NCBI RefSeq assembly: GCF_900110275.1
Contig: NZ_FODC01000003.1
Coordinates: 248,001 to 312,000 of the forward strand
DNA from: Duganella sp. CF517
Lineage (GTDB): Bacteria; Pseudomonadota; Gammaproteobacteria; Burkholderiales; Burkholderiaceae_D
Direction: 5' to 3'
DNA length: 64,000 nucleotides
The translations under genes were made by a program, and so were the position numbers. Each line of letters begins with the position of its first letter. Position 1 is the first letter of the stretch. The notes below the pieces were generated by a model. The model was not told where the DNA came from and did not search any database. It saw only the letters and a list, made by a program, of their open reading frames with translations. This document shows positions 36,465 through 45,261 of the stretch, in pieces.

Positions 36465-37907
36465 TCACGGCACCGGCTGGTTGAGCGTCAATGTCCGTGC
36501 AACCCCGCGAAAATCCACCGTGTGCAACGTTACCGGCTTGCGCCACACGCGGCAGACGTAATTCAACACCTGATCCGCCTGATCCAGGTCCAGGCCGCGG
36601 CCATCGCGCGCGTGGTCGTGGCGCAGCACCAGCCCGCCGTCGTCATGCATGCGCTCGACGGCGATGCACGGCGCGCCGTAGTTGTATTTCGGCCCCAGGA
36701 TCGCCTCGCGCACGTCGTTGATATCGCGGCTCAGCACCCGGGTTTCGCCATCCTTGCGCGACTGGTAACTGAACAGATCGAGCTCGTCCGCCAGCTCCGG
36801 GTCCAGGTGGTTGCGGATGAAGCCGAAGTCATCCTCCTCCGCGCACACGCGTCGCGCGGCCTCCAGGCCATGCCTGTCGATGATGCGCTCCCACATGCTG
36901 TAGCCGAGATGGTAGGGATTGACCGCCAGCGCCAGTTGTTGCTCCCCGGCGTAGGGACGCACGACATCTGAATGCGCCTTCAGCGCCTGCAAATACAGCT
37001 CGTGCGGCAGGAAGTCGGCCTCGCGCAACAGCCGCGCGTGCCAGTACGAGGCCCAGCCCTCGTTCATGATTTGGCAGGCGTGAACCGGGTAGAAGTAGAA
37101 CGATTCCTCCCGCACGGCCAGAAAGATGTCGCGCTCCCAGTCTTGCAGCGCGGGCGCGTAGCGGGCGATGAACCACAGCAGATCCTGCTCGGGATACGGC
37201 GGTAACGGACGGGACGGGGGCTCGCGCACGCGCTGCGGCGCCTCGCCGGGCAAGCCTTGGTAGCGCCGCTGGAAGCTGACCGCCGTGGGTGGCTGGTGCT
37301 GGTGGTGTTGCTCGTGGTGCTGGTGGTGCTGTTGGTGCGGCCGGGGCGGCCGGTCGCCGGTGCCGGGCCGCTGGGGATCGGCCGGGGCGGGGTAGGGCGC
37401 GCGGTACAACTCGTGGTTAATGTCGACGTGCGGCTCCAGCGCCAGCGCCGCGTCCAGCACGGCCTCCACGCGCTGCTGCCCATGCCGCGCCAGCGCATCT
37501 TCCAGCCGGTGTGCGCGCGCCGCGCTTTGCTCGATGATGCGGCCGCCCGCCATCGCCATGACGCGTGCGAACAGCGCGTTGCGGCGGACGAAATCCGCAT
37601 GCCCGATGACATGGGCGCTGACCAGCGTGTTCTCGGCCAGGCTGTTGCTGTCCATCATATATGCGCGGCACGGATCGCCCGGAAACATCACTTCGAATAT
37701 GCGCGAGTGTCCCATGTGCTGGTGCAACAGCTGGTGGATGTAGCGCACGCCGAACGACCAGTGGTGCATGCGGACCGGCACGCCGTAGACGGCGACCTCC
37801 AGCATGAAGTTCTGCGGCACCAGTTCGAAGTCGACCGGGTAGTATTCCAGTCCCAGTTCGCGCGCCAGCTGTTCGATGCGGTCGGCGTAATCGCGCAGCG
37901 TGCTCAT
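36465..37907 (-). CDS. spoVR: SpoVR family protein with a His/Gln-rich insert
   Basis: A 480-residue cytoplasmic SpoVR/YcgB protein. Family segments include MHHWSFGVRYIHQLLHQH, NEGWASYWHARLL and NPYHLGYSMWERI. SpoVR is needed for spore cortex formation in Bacillus; in proteobacteria its role is unknown, though it is co-expressed with PrkA and YeaH in stationary phase. Unusual here is a low-complexity stretch at residues 191-205 with eight His among Gln residues, in a Pro-rich linker. It is the third gene of the prkA-yeaH-spoVR operon and is coupled to yeaH by an ATGA overlap. Confidence 0.92.
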   Translation of the reverse strand: MSTLRDYADRIEQLARELGLEYYPVDFELVPQNFMLEVAVYGVPVRMHHWSFGVRYIHQLLHQHMGHSRIFEVMFPGDPCRAYMMDSNSLAENTLVSAHVIGHADFVRRNALFARVMAMAGGRIIEQSAARAHRLEDALARHGQQRVEAVLDAALALEPHVDINHELYRAPYPAPADPQRPGTGDRPPRPHQQHHQHHEQHHQHQPPTAVSFQRRYQGLPGEAPQRVREPPSRPLPPYPEQDLLWFIARYAPALQDWERDIFLAVREESFYFYPVHACQIMNEGWASYWHARLLREADFLPHELYLQALKAHSDVVRPYAGEQQLALAVNPYHLGYSMWERIIDRHGLEAARRVCAEEDDFGFIRNHLDPELADELDLFSYQSRKDGETRVLSRDINDVREAILGPKYNYGAPCIAVERMHDDGGLVLRHDHARDGRGLDLDQADQVLNYVCRVWRKPVTLHTVDFRGVARTLTLNQPVP

Positions 37908-39043
37908 TGCGCCGCCTCCCTGACGAGAAACTGCCGGATCGCGACGAAGACATCGTCGCTATTGCTGAGCACGGCACTGGAAACCGGCAGGCCCTGGCGC
38001 TCCCGCTCCCGCCACAGCCGTCCCATTTCCGTTTCCAGCACGCGCGGCATGCCGGGCAGGGTTTCGACGTAGGCCATGAAATTGAGGCGTCTGGCCAACT
38101 GTCCCAGGGCGATACCCGCCACCGAGCGGTCCTCGGAAAAATTGTCGCCGTCCGAGGCGTAAAACAGGTAGCCGTTGACGTTGGCGTCGTCGTAATGCTC
38201 CTCGAGCAGCGACAGCGCCAGGCGAAAGCCGCTGGACGCCATGGTGCCGCCCATGCCGCTGACCTGGAAGAAGTCGCGCTCGTTGAACTCCCACGCGCGC
38301 GCCGCGTGCGCCAGGAAGCGCAGTTCCACGCGCTGGTATTTCTTGCGCAAGCCGCGCAGCGCCAGAAAGAAAAACGTCTTCGCCAAGCGGCGCTCGGCCT
38401 GGCTCATGCTGCTCGACACGTCCAGCACGAAGAACACCACCGCGTTGCTGGTGGGGCGCGGATGATGCACCAGTTGCCGGAAACGCAGGTCGTCGTTGGT
38501 GAAAGGCGGCGGCTGCGCTTGCACCGCGCGGCGTTTGATCGCCTCCTTGACGGTGCGCCGCCGATCCAGCCGCGAGCGCGCGCCGCGCTTGTCCCAGCCT
38601 TCGCGCACGTATTCCGGCTCATCGAGTGTCGCGGCGCCGCGCGGTTGCAGCTCCGGCAGCTCGAACTCGTCCCACAACCATTCGAAGATGTCGTCGATGG
38701 CGAACTCCATCAGCAGCCTGGCTTCGCCGTCGGCGTCGCCGCCTTCGCCGGGCTCGTCGAAATCGTGGTCGGGCGGGCGCAGCACATCGCCGGGCATTGC
38801 CGGTCCCTGGCCGGCGCCGACGCTGGCGTGGCTGTTGGAAAGTTTGAAGCGCGCGTGCTCCAGCAGCTTCAACGGCACGCGCACGCTGCGCTGGTCCCGC
38901 CCGGTCATCACATCCGGCGCCGAGATCATGTCGGGCAAATGCTGGCGCACCGCCTCGCGCACCTTGTCGTTGTGCCGCAACCAGTCGCGCGCGCCGCGCG
39001 AGAACAGGTCGTACCAGTCGTTCGGGCCGGTTTGCATCGTCAT
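37904..39043 (-). CDS. yeaH: YeaH/YhbH family DUF444 protein
   Basis: A 379-residue DUF444 protein. The C-terminal half is von Willebrand A-like: VVFFVLDVSSSMSQAE gives the DxSxS metal site, GGTMASSGF a later threonine/serine and ASDGDNFSED the final acidic site. The N-terminus is charged and likely flexible. It is always found with PrkA and SpoVR, probably as a regulatory or scaffold partner; the mechanism is unknown. ATG at 39043 overlaps the prkA stop (ATGA); a second ATG lies 6 bases on. It is shorter than E. coli YeaH (about 427 residues). Confidence 0.9.
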   Translation of the reverse strand: MTMQTGPNDWYDLFSRGARDWLRHNDKVREAVRQHLPDMISAPDVMTGRDQRSVRVPLKLLEHARFKLSNSHASVGAGQGPAMPGDVLRPPDHDFDEPGEGGDADGEARLLMEFAIDDIFEWLWDEFELPELQPRGAATLDEPEYVREGWDKRGARSRLDRRRTVKEAIKRRAVQAQPPPFTNDDLRFRQLVHHPRPTSNAVVFFVLDVSSSMSQAERRLAKTFFFLALRGLRKKYQRVELRFLAHAARAWEFNERDFFQVSGMGGTMASSGFRLALSLLEEHYDDANVNGYLFYASDGDNFSEDRSVAGIALGQLARRLNFMAYVETLPGMPRVLETEMGRLWRERERQGLPVSSAVLSNSDDVFVAIRQFLVREAAQ

Positions 39044-40977
39044 TCCTGTGCCAGCAAGGTGGTGACGTAGTTGAGCGCTTCGCGCGCGCAGTGGCTGTCG
39101 TAGCCGTACTCGTCGACCAGGCGGCGCTCGACGGCGGAAATCTTCGCCCGCACCTCGTCGTCGGGGCGCTTGGCCGAGCCGACCAGGCGCAGCACATCGC
39201 GCCGCTGTTCGAACAGGTACTGTTGCAGCGCGTCGCGCAGCTGCGCGTGGCTGCCCAGGCCGAAGCGCTCGCCGCGCTTGTAGGCGCTCATGGCCTTGCG
39301 TACCACTTCCTGCCGGAACGATTGTTTGCCGGAATCGGAGATGTGGATTTTCTCCTCGACGGCGCGCAGGAACCGTTCGTCGGGCCGCCGCTCCTCGCTG
39401 GTGATCGGATCCTTGACCTGGCGGTTGTCGAGCATGGCTTCCACCTCGTCCAGATACTTGCCCAGCAGGTCTTCCACCTCCTGTTCGAAGGAAATGAACA
39501 AGGCCTTGTGCACATCCTCCTTGACCCAGCGGTTGTAGAACTCCTTGCGCGTGAGTACCAGGTAGTCGACCCACTTGCGTTTGCGGGGCGGTTCGATGCG
39601 GGCATCGCTCTCGATGCCGTCCTTGAGCGCGAGCAGCAAATCCATCGTGCTGAGGCTGCTGCGCTGCGACTGGATGATGGCGTTCGACAAGGCATTGATG
39701 ACGAAGCGTGGCGACACGCCGGACAAACCCTCGTCCGGCGCCTTTTCCTTGTTGCGCACACGCAGCGCCTCGGAGTGATGCACGCCGTCGACGTCCTCGC
39801 CCGCATGGAGGCGCACGCGGCGCGCCATTTCGTTGTCGCGGTCCTCGCCCTCGTGCAGCCGGGTCAGGACGGCGAACACCGCCGCCGCGTGCAGCACGTG
39901 CGGATCGAGGTGGACGCTGCGGAAGGCCGCCGCGGCCGCCAGGATCAGCTTGTGGTAGATGCGCGCCTCGTCGCGGTAGTTCAACGTGTACGGCACCTGC
40001 ACGATCACCATGCGGTCGAGCAGGCCTTCGTTTTCGCTCTCCTGCAGGAACTTGCGGAACTCGGCCAGGTTGGTGTGCGCCAATATCGTCTCGTCCAGAT
40101 AGATCAGCGGAAAGCGCGCCACCTTGACGTTCTTTTCCTGCGTCAACGTCAGCAGCAGGTACAGGAATTCGCGTTTGACCTTCAGGATCTCGATCATCTC
40201 CAGCATGCCGCGGCTGGCCGCGTACACCGCGCCCGACCACGACCAGGCGCGCGGGTCGCCCTCGTCGCCGTAGTCGGCCACCTTCGACAGATCGATCGAG
40301 CCGACCAGGTCGGCGATATCGGCCGTATTCGGATCGTGCGGCGCGTACGTGCCGATGGCGCTGCGGCCCGCCTCGGAAATAAAGATGCGTTCGACCGGCA
40401 TGCGCAGGAAGTCGCCGGCCAGTTTGTCCTCCAGCCGCGCGCGGCAGTGCGGGCACAGCTCGCCGGCGACCTCGACGTCATAGGTGACGCGGAAGCCCGA
40501 GCGCATCGTGTGCGGCACCAGGTGCAGCGGCGATTCGTGCACTGGACAGCCGGCGATGCCGTACAGCGCGCCCTGGTCGGTACGGCTGTATTCCTCGAGT
40601 CCCCGTTTGAGCCGGATCACCAGCGTGGATTTGCCGCCGGACGGTGGACCGAGCAGCAGCAACAGCCGCCGGCCGACCTCGGAGCCGGCGGCGGCGGCCT
40701 TGAAATAGTCGGCCACGCGCGCCAGGGCGTCGTCAATGCCGAACAACTCGTCCGCGAACAGGCCGCAGCGCAGCTTGCCGTCCTCGCCGTGCTTGCCGCT
40801 CCAGCGCAGCATGTCCCAGATGTACTGGTGCGAGCTGCGCGCGTACTGGCACGGGGAGGCCGGCAACACCTGCTCCATGAACTGCGAAAAACTACCGGTC
40901 CAGTGCCCGGCACGGTGCTGGCGCGTGAAGGCCAGCAGCTGTTGCTGGAATTGTGCTTGTTCGGTCGGTTGATCCAT
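39040..40977 (-). CDS. prkA: PrkA family serine protein kinase / AAA ATPase
   Basis: A 645-residue protein of the usual PrkA/YeaG length (E. coli YeaG 644). The N-terminal AAA part has Walker A GPPSGGKST at 110-118 and a later ISEAGRSAIG segment; the C-terminal part (about 400-645) is the PrkA kinase-like domain. A cysteine pair in GELCPHCRARL could bind metal. The family is linked to stress and nitrogen-starvation responses. The ATG at 40977 is the start that gives the family's normal N-terminus. A terminator for the upstream gene lies at 41139-41172, so the operon should have its own promoter in 40978-41138, which I could not pin down. Confidence 0.93.
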   Translation of the reverse strand: MDQPTEQAQFQQQLLAFTRQHRAGHWTGSFSQFMEQVLPASPCQYARSSHQYIWDMLRWSGKHGEDGKLRCGLFADELFGIDDALARVADYFKAAAAGSEVGRRLLLLLGPPSGGKSTLVIRLKRGLEEYSRTDQGALYGIAGCPVHESPLHLVPHTMRSGFRVTYDVEVAGELCPHCRARLEDKLAGDFLRMPVERIFISEAGRSAIGTYAPHDPNTADIADLVGSIDLSKVADYGDEGDPRAWSWSGAVYAASRGMLEMIEILKVKREFLYLLLTLTQEKNVKVARFPLIYLDETILAHTNLAEFRKFLQESENEGLLDRMVIVQVPYTLNYRDEARIYHKLILAAAAAFRSVHLDPHVLHAAAVFAVLTRLHEGEDRDNEMARRVRLHAGEDVDGVHHSEALRVRNKEKAPDEGLSGVSPRFVINALSNAIIQSQRSSLSTMDLLLALKDGIESDARIEPPRKRKWVDYLVLTRKEFYNRWVKEDVHKALFISFEQEVEDLLGKYLDEVEAMLDNRQVKDPITSEERRPDERFLRAVEEKIHISDSGKQSFRQEVVRKAMSAYKRGERFGLGSHAQLRDALQQYLFEQRRDVLRLVGSAKRPDDEVRAKISAVERRLVDEYGYDSHCAREALNYVTTLLAQE

Positions 40978-41138
40978 CGTCGCCTGTCCTCCAGCGTCGC
41001 GCAAAGCCGGAAGCGCGGCACTTCGAAGTATGGTCCGACGCAAAGCAGGTCCCCTGATCTGCCTCAAATGGAAAAAGGGATTTTTATGGCTGCGGCGCGG
41101 TCATCGCTGGCCGAAGGCGGCCGCCGGAGGCACAGGCG

Positions 41139-41172
41139 AAAAAAAACCGCGGCACCGTCAGGCGCAGCGGTT
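41139..41172 (-). terminator. rho-independent terminator after the Sel1-like gene
   Basis: On the minus strand: stem AACCGC/GCGGTT with an inner GCGCC/GGTGC stem around a TGAC loop, followed by a run of eight T. It lies 35 bases after the stop of the small lipoprotein gene and separates it from prkA. Confidence 0.85.
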
Positions 41173-41206
41173 CGATGTCCGGCACCGGGAAAACCCGATG
41201 CGGGTG

Positions 41207-41635
41207 TCAGTGCGGTGCGTAGTTGACGCTGGTCGCTTCCTTGATCACGCGGCCGGCGGTGCGCGCCGCATTGGCGGCGCCGTCGCCACCGATGCCGTCG
41301 CCGGCTTCGTGCGCCATGCCAACCAGGCCGACGGCCGCCTGGGCGTCGCCGGCGCTCGCCGCGCGTTCGAACAAGGCGATGGCCTCGCTGCGCTTGTCGG
41401 GGTTCGACAAATACCGCAGTGCCAGTTCGCGCTGGGCGACCGCCGAACCCTGGTCCGCCCATTCCTGTAGACGTCGTTCCGCCGCCGGCTGGCCCTGGGG
41501 ACCGATTTGCATCGCGGCGGCTTCAATCACGGTCGAGGCGGGTACGGTACCTTCCTGTGCCTGGCAGGCGATCAACGCCCCGACCAGAACCAGAACCGAT
41601 GATACCAACACACCTGACTTGTTGAATAAATCCAT
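41207..41635 (-). CDS. small Sel1/TPR-like lipoprotein
   Basis: A 142-residue protein with a hydrophobic N-terminus and lipobox-like ALIAC (Cys24), so probably a lipoprotein. The middle (about residues 65-110: GSAVAQRELALRYL, then SEAIALFERAASAGDAQAAV) has the spacing of one or two Sel1 repeats, which bind proteins. Function unknown. It is a single-gene unit: a sigma-70-like promoter lies at 41680-41708 and a terminator at 41139-41172. An AAGGG ribosome-binding site precedes the ATG. Confidence 0.7.
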   Translation of the reverse strand: MDLFNKSGVLVSSVLVLVGALIACQAQEGTVPASTVIEAAAMQIGPQGQPAAERRLQEWADQGSAVAQRELALRYLSNPDKRSEAIALFERAASAGDAQAAVGLVGMAHEAGDGIGGDGAANAARTAGRVIKEATSVNYAPH

Positions 41636-42036
41636 ATTTTAGTTACCCTTGGTAATCGCCGTTTAAGACGCATTGCACCATTATACTTGCATTTCGGCAA
41701 ATTGTCTCTTACGCAATACTACGCAGACACGAAATCCGCGTGCGAGAGCATACGATATCGTCCAAATCCCTGTCGCACGTCCGGCTCAGCCACGTTGTAC
41801 GCCCCGCGCACGTCGAATGGTGGCGATATTAACATGAAGACTTTGACACATCGGATTGCAAGTGGCGAATCGGGGTAACAATTGTAACCATTCGTTAACC
41901 AGGCAAATAACGGTTGCATCGAGCATGCCAGTGTGCACTGCAACATGAGCGTTCGTCACGATGCTCGAGCGTTTGCGGAGGGTTCAGTGCGGCCACGGAA
42001 CAGCCGCAGGCGGTGGCCGGGATGGCCACCGTTACG
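41636..42036. other. 401-bp intergenic region, no gene seen
   Basis: It separates the Hpt gene from the small lipoprotein gene and is more AT-rich than its surroundings. It contains the promoter at 41680-41708 and a near-palindrome at 41874-41889 (GGTAACAATTGTAACC, core ACAATTGT). No frame with coding character or good ribosome-binding site was found. A small RNA cannot be excluded. Confidence 0.5.
41680..41708 (-). promoter_or_regulatory. sigma-70-like promoter of the Sel1-like gene
   Basis: Minus strand: GAGACA (41708-41703, four of six to TTGACA), 17-base spacer, perfect TATAAT (41685-41680). Transcription would start about 35-40 bases before the ATG at 41635. Confidence 0.6.
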
Positions 42037-42447
42037 TCAGGCCGGTGTGGTGGGGCCGTCGCGGGGGACGTTACGCAGCAGCCAGTCCTCGGCGTGCCGC
42101 AGTACGAGTTGATATTCGGCTTGCAAATCGGCGAACAGGGCAGGGATATGCTGGGTCTGCCGCTCGGCGAGCGCCTGCTCCAGCTTGAGCGAGGACGCCA
42201 CCAGGCGCTTGGCGCCCAGCGTGCCGACGGAGCCGCGCAAGCTGTGGAAAATCTTGCCGGCATCGACAAGACGCTGTTCCTCGATGGCGGCGCGGGCCTG
42301 GTCGAACGGGGCCAGGCCGGGCGCGCAGGCGTCGCGGACGATTTTGGACACGATCGCCAGCGCCTTGTCGTCGTTGCCCATGTATTTGAGCAACGTGACG
42401 ACCGAGAATACATTCTCTTCGGGTGCAGACGTACTGGTTTCAGACAT
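42037..42447 (-). CDS. stand-alone Hpt phosphotransfer protein
   Basis: A 136-residue all-helical protein with the Hpt motif KIFHSLRGSVGTLGA; His68 is the expected phosphorylation site. Hpt proteins relay phosphate between hybrid kinases and response regulators. No kinase or regulator is encoded nearby. The start at 42447 is preferred over one four codons upstream because a GGAG ribosome-binding site lies 8 bases before it. It is 116 bases downstream of anbu on the same strand and may or may not be co-transcribed. Confidence 0.82.
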   Translation of the reverse strand: MSETSTSAPEENVFSVVTLLKYMGNDDKALAIVSKIVRDACAPGLAPFDQARAAIEEQRLVDAGKIFHSLRGSVGTLGAKRLVASSLKLEQALAERQTQHIPALFADLQAEYQLVLRHAEDWLLRNVPRDGPTTPA

Positions 42448-42563
42448 GCGGCGCTCCACAACGACAATAATTGACTAATAATACACTGACGGCGGATGTT
42501 GCCGTAGAGATTGTCCGAACTTACGCCGGCCTGGTCGACGCACGTTTGGGCTACATCAACACA

Positions 42564-43433
42564 CTACTGTTGACCGTTGTTGAATTGCTGCGCCAGCGTC
42601 TGCAGCGGCACGGCGGCGACGGCCGGCGCGGCGCCTTCGGGCGGGGCCACGCGCACCGGCTTGCCGCCCGTCTTGGTTGCGTGCAGCACGTTGGCCGTCG
42701 CTTCGGGCGCGGCGTTCCACACCGGGTTGTCGAGCCCCTCGAACACCCGCTTGAGCTGGTCGCCCCAGGTGTTGCGGATCATCTGGAAATACTGGTTGCG
42801 CTCGTCGATGGTGACGAAATGCGTCACCGCCAGCGTATCGGTCGCGTAGACCAGCAAGTCGAGCGGCAGGCCGACCGAGACGTTGGAGCGCAACGTCGAA
42901 TCCATCGAAATGAGCGCGCACTTGGCGGCATCGTCGAGACTGGTGGCGGGCGTGACCACGCGGTCGATGATCGGTTTGCCGTATTTGGCCTCGCCGATCT
43001 GGAAGTAGGTGTTTTCGTCGTGCGACTCGATGAAATTGCCGGCCGAATAGATCTGGAACAGGCGGCAGCGCTCGCCCTTGATCTGGCCGCCGAAGATAAT
43101 GCTGACATTGAAGTCGATGCCGAACCCGGCCAACGACTTGGCGTCGCGCTCGTGCACGCGGCGCACGGCGTCGCCGAGGATGCGGGCGGCCTCGTACATG
43201 TCCGGCGCGTCCCACAGGCTGTGGCCGTCGGCCGCCTGCTCCGACACCAACTGGCGTATCGATTGCGAAATCGACAAGTTCCCGGCGGTCATCATGACCA
43301 GCATGCGCTCGCCCGGGACCTCGAACACGCTCATCTTGCGGAACGTGCCCACCTGGTCGACGCCCGCGTTGGTGCGCGAATCCGATAAAAACACCAGCCC
43401 GGCGTCGAGGCGCATGCCCACACAGTAAGTCAT
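42564..43433 (-). CDS. anbu: Anbu proteasome-type peptidase
   Basis: A 289-residue Ntn-hydrolase of the bacterial proteasome-like Anbu family (COG3484). After Met removal Thr becomes residue 1 (MTYCVGMRL); Asp18 in SDSR and Lys33 in FRKM complete the proteasome-like catalytic set. Anbu relatives assemble into ring- or helix-like particles; natural substrates are unknown. The last 45 residues are Ala/Pro-rich and likely disordered. It is encoded with transglutaminase-like, alpha-E and ATP-grasp genes, the usual Anbu neighbourhood. The 46-base AT-rich gap before it could hold an internal promoter. Confidence 0.93.
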   Translation of the reverse strand: MTYCVGMRLDAGLVFLSDSRTNAGVDQVGTFRKMSVFEVPGERMLVMMTAGNLSISQSIRQLVSEQAADGHSLWDAPDMYEAARILGDAVRRVHERDAKSLAGFGIDFNVSIIFGGQIKGERCRLFQIYSAGNFIESHDENTYFQIGEAKYGKPIIDRVVTPATSLDDAAKCALISMDSTLRSNVSVGLPLDLLVYATDTLAVTHFVTIDERNQYFQMIRNTWGDQLKRVFEGLDNPVWNAAPEATANVLHATKTGGKPVRVAPPEGAAPAVAAVPLQTLAQQFNNGQQ

Positions 43434-43479
43434 CGTCGTAAAGTATTGAATATAAGTACGACTATTTTACACGTGGTAA

Positions 43480-44283
43480 TTACTTGGCGCCTATTTTCAC
43501 GTCGACTTCCATCGATTCCTGGCCGCCGCCGCGCCGCACGCCACGCACCGGGGCGGCGGCGTCGTAGTCGCGGCCGATGGCCAAACGGCAATAGGCGTCG
43601 GTCATCAGGCGCGCGTGGGTGACGTCGATGCTGATCCAGCCGACGTAGTCCTTGTCCTCGGCCCAGGCGTCGACCCAGGCGTGGCTGGCCGCGTGGCCGG
43701 TGTCCTCGGGATCGATGTAGCCGGACACATAGCGCGCCGGGATGCCGTGCGCATGGCAGCAGGCCAGGAACAGGTGGGCGTGGTCCTGGCACACGCCCTG
43801 GCCCAGCGCCAGCGCGTCACTGGCGGTGGTGGTCACGACGGTCGCACCGCTTTGATACCGGACCGCACCAAAGATGTGCTCGGCGAGCGAAAGCAGGTCC
43901 TTGCTTTGCGCCCGGCCTTCCGGCAGACACGACGCGGCCAGTTCCAGGATCGCGGGCGTGGCCTCGGTCAGGCGCGTCGGCACCGTGAATATCAGCGGCG
44001 ACAGCGTGTCGCCGTTCGGCACCCGGCCCTTTAGCGGCATCTCGGTCTGGATCACGCCGGCGGCGACGATGGTCAGGCCGTGGTGCGGCGTGGCCATCGT
44101 CATCATATGCGACAGGTTGCCGTAGGCGTCGGTGTAGGCGTGCACGTGGCCGGGCATCGCGATATTCCACGACAACACGTGCTGCTGCGGTTCCTTGCGC
44201 GGTGTCAGGTGCAACTGCTGGATGGTGTAGGCCAGCGGCGTGGTGTAGGTGTAGCGCGTTTCATGCCGTATATTCAGTTGCAT
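43480..44283 (-). CDS. transglutaminase-like cysteine peptidase of the Anbu cluster
   Basis: A 267-residue protein: N-terminal beta-rich domain (MQLNIRHETRYTYTTPLAYT, typical of COG1305), then a transglutaminase core with Cys165 (GQGVCQDHAH), His201 (ASHAWVDAW) and Asp220 (ISIDVTHAR). All three catalytic residues are present, so it is probably an active peptidase or amide-transfer enzyme. No signal peptide, so cytoplasmic. It follows the alpha-E gene by 15 bases. Confidence 0.92.
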   Translation of the reverse strand: MQLNIRHETRYTYTTPLAYTIQQLHLTPRKEPQQHVLSWNIAMPGHVHAYTDAYGNLSHMMTMATPHHGLTIVAAGVIQTEMPLKGRVPNGDTLSPLIFTVPTRLTEATPAILELAASCLPEGRAQSKDLLSLAEHIFGAVRYQSGATVVTTTASDALALGQGVCQDHAHLFLACCHAHGIPARYVSGYIDPEDTGHAASHAWVDAWAEDKDYVGWISIDVTHARLMTDAYCRLAIGRDYDAAAPVRGVRRGGGQESMEVDVKIGAK

Positions 44284-44298
44284 GGATCAGTCGCTCCC

Positions 44299-45252
44299 TC
44301 AGGCCGCCAGCGGCACCAGGAAATCGCGGCTGACGCGGTCGCCCAGTTGGTTGATGTCGGCCAGGAAGCGGGTCAGCGTCTCGTGCAGGCCGGCCTCCAG
44401 GATGTCGTCGATGTTGCTGAATTGCAGCGCCGCGCGCAGCCGGCCAGCGAGGCGCTCGGTATCGGCCGAGACGTCGTTGCGGACTTCGGCCAGGTTCTGC
44501 ACCACCTCGTCCATGCACGCCAGCAGCGAGCGCGGCATGTCACCGCGCAGCATCAGCAGCTCGGCGATGCGGGCCGGCGTGATCACGTCGCGGTACACCT
44601 TGCGGTAGATCTCGAAGCCGGACACCGAACGCAGCAGCGCGCCCCAGTAGTAGAAATCGTGCTGGCTCATGGCCTCGCTACGGGTGGCCTCGGCGCCGCC
44701 GCCATGGAACTTGACGTCGAGGATGCGCGCCGTGTTGTCGGCCCGTTCGAGGAAGGTGCCGAGACGGATGAAATGCACGGCCTCGTCGCGCAGCATGGTG
44801 CCCACGGTCACGCCGCGCGACAGGTGCGAGCGGAACTTGACCCATTCGAAGAATTTGCTCGGATCGTCCTCCAGCAAATCGCTGTCGAGGCGCTTCTGCA
44901 TGTCGAGCCAGGTCTGGTTCTGGATTTCCCATACTTCGGTGGTCAGGGTGCCGCGCACCGCGCGGGCGTTCTCGCGCGCCTCGGTCAGGCAGGCCACGAT
45001 CGACGACGAATTGTCCGGATCGCGCACCATGAAATCGATGACCTCGCGCGCCTCCAGCGTCTTGTGCTTGGCGTCGTAGGCCGCCTGCAGCTCGGAAATG
45101 CCGAGCATGGCTTTCCAGCCGTGGGCGTTGTCCTCGTCGGACTGCGGCAGCATCGACGTCTGCACGTTGACGTCCAGCATGCGGGCGGTGTTTTCGGCGC
45201 GCTCGGTATAGCGCGCCATCCAGAACAGGTGATCTGCGGTACGGCTTAACAT
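44299..45252 (-). CDS. alpha-E domain protein of the Anbu cluster
   Basis: A 317-residue, almost wholly helical protein of the alpha-E family (COG2307). Characteristic segments are LFWMARYTERAENTARML at the start, a second RADNTARILDV near residue 175 and conserved Arg/Glu pairs. The function is unknown; it always accompanies a circularly permuted ATP-grasp enzyme and is presumed to be its partner. It lies 9 bases after the ATP-grasp stop. Confidence 0.92.
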   Translation of the reverse strand: MLSRTADHLFWMARYTERAENTARMLDVNVQTSMLPQSDEDNAHGWKAMLGISELQAAYDAKHKTLEAREVIDFMVRDPDNSSSIVACLTEARENARAVRGTLTTEVWEIQNQTWLDMQKRLDSDLLEDDPSKFFEWVKFRSHLSRGVTVGTMLRDEAVHFIRLGTFLERADNTARILDVKFHGGGAEATRSEAMSQHDFYYWGALLRSVSGFEIYRKVYRDVITPARIAELLMLRGDMPRSLLACMDEVVQNLAEVRNDVSADTERLAGRLRAALQFSNIDDILEAGLHETLTRFLADINQLGDRVSRDFLVPLAA

Positions 45253-45261
45253 GGTGTCTCC

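Noticed and set aside
41687..41878. 63-codon open frame in the 401-bp gap
   Set aside because: No ribosome-binding site, no family resemblance and it overlaps the promoter of the small lipoprotein gene.
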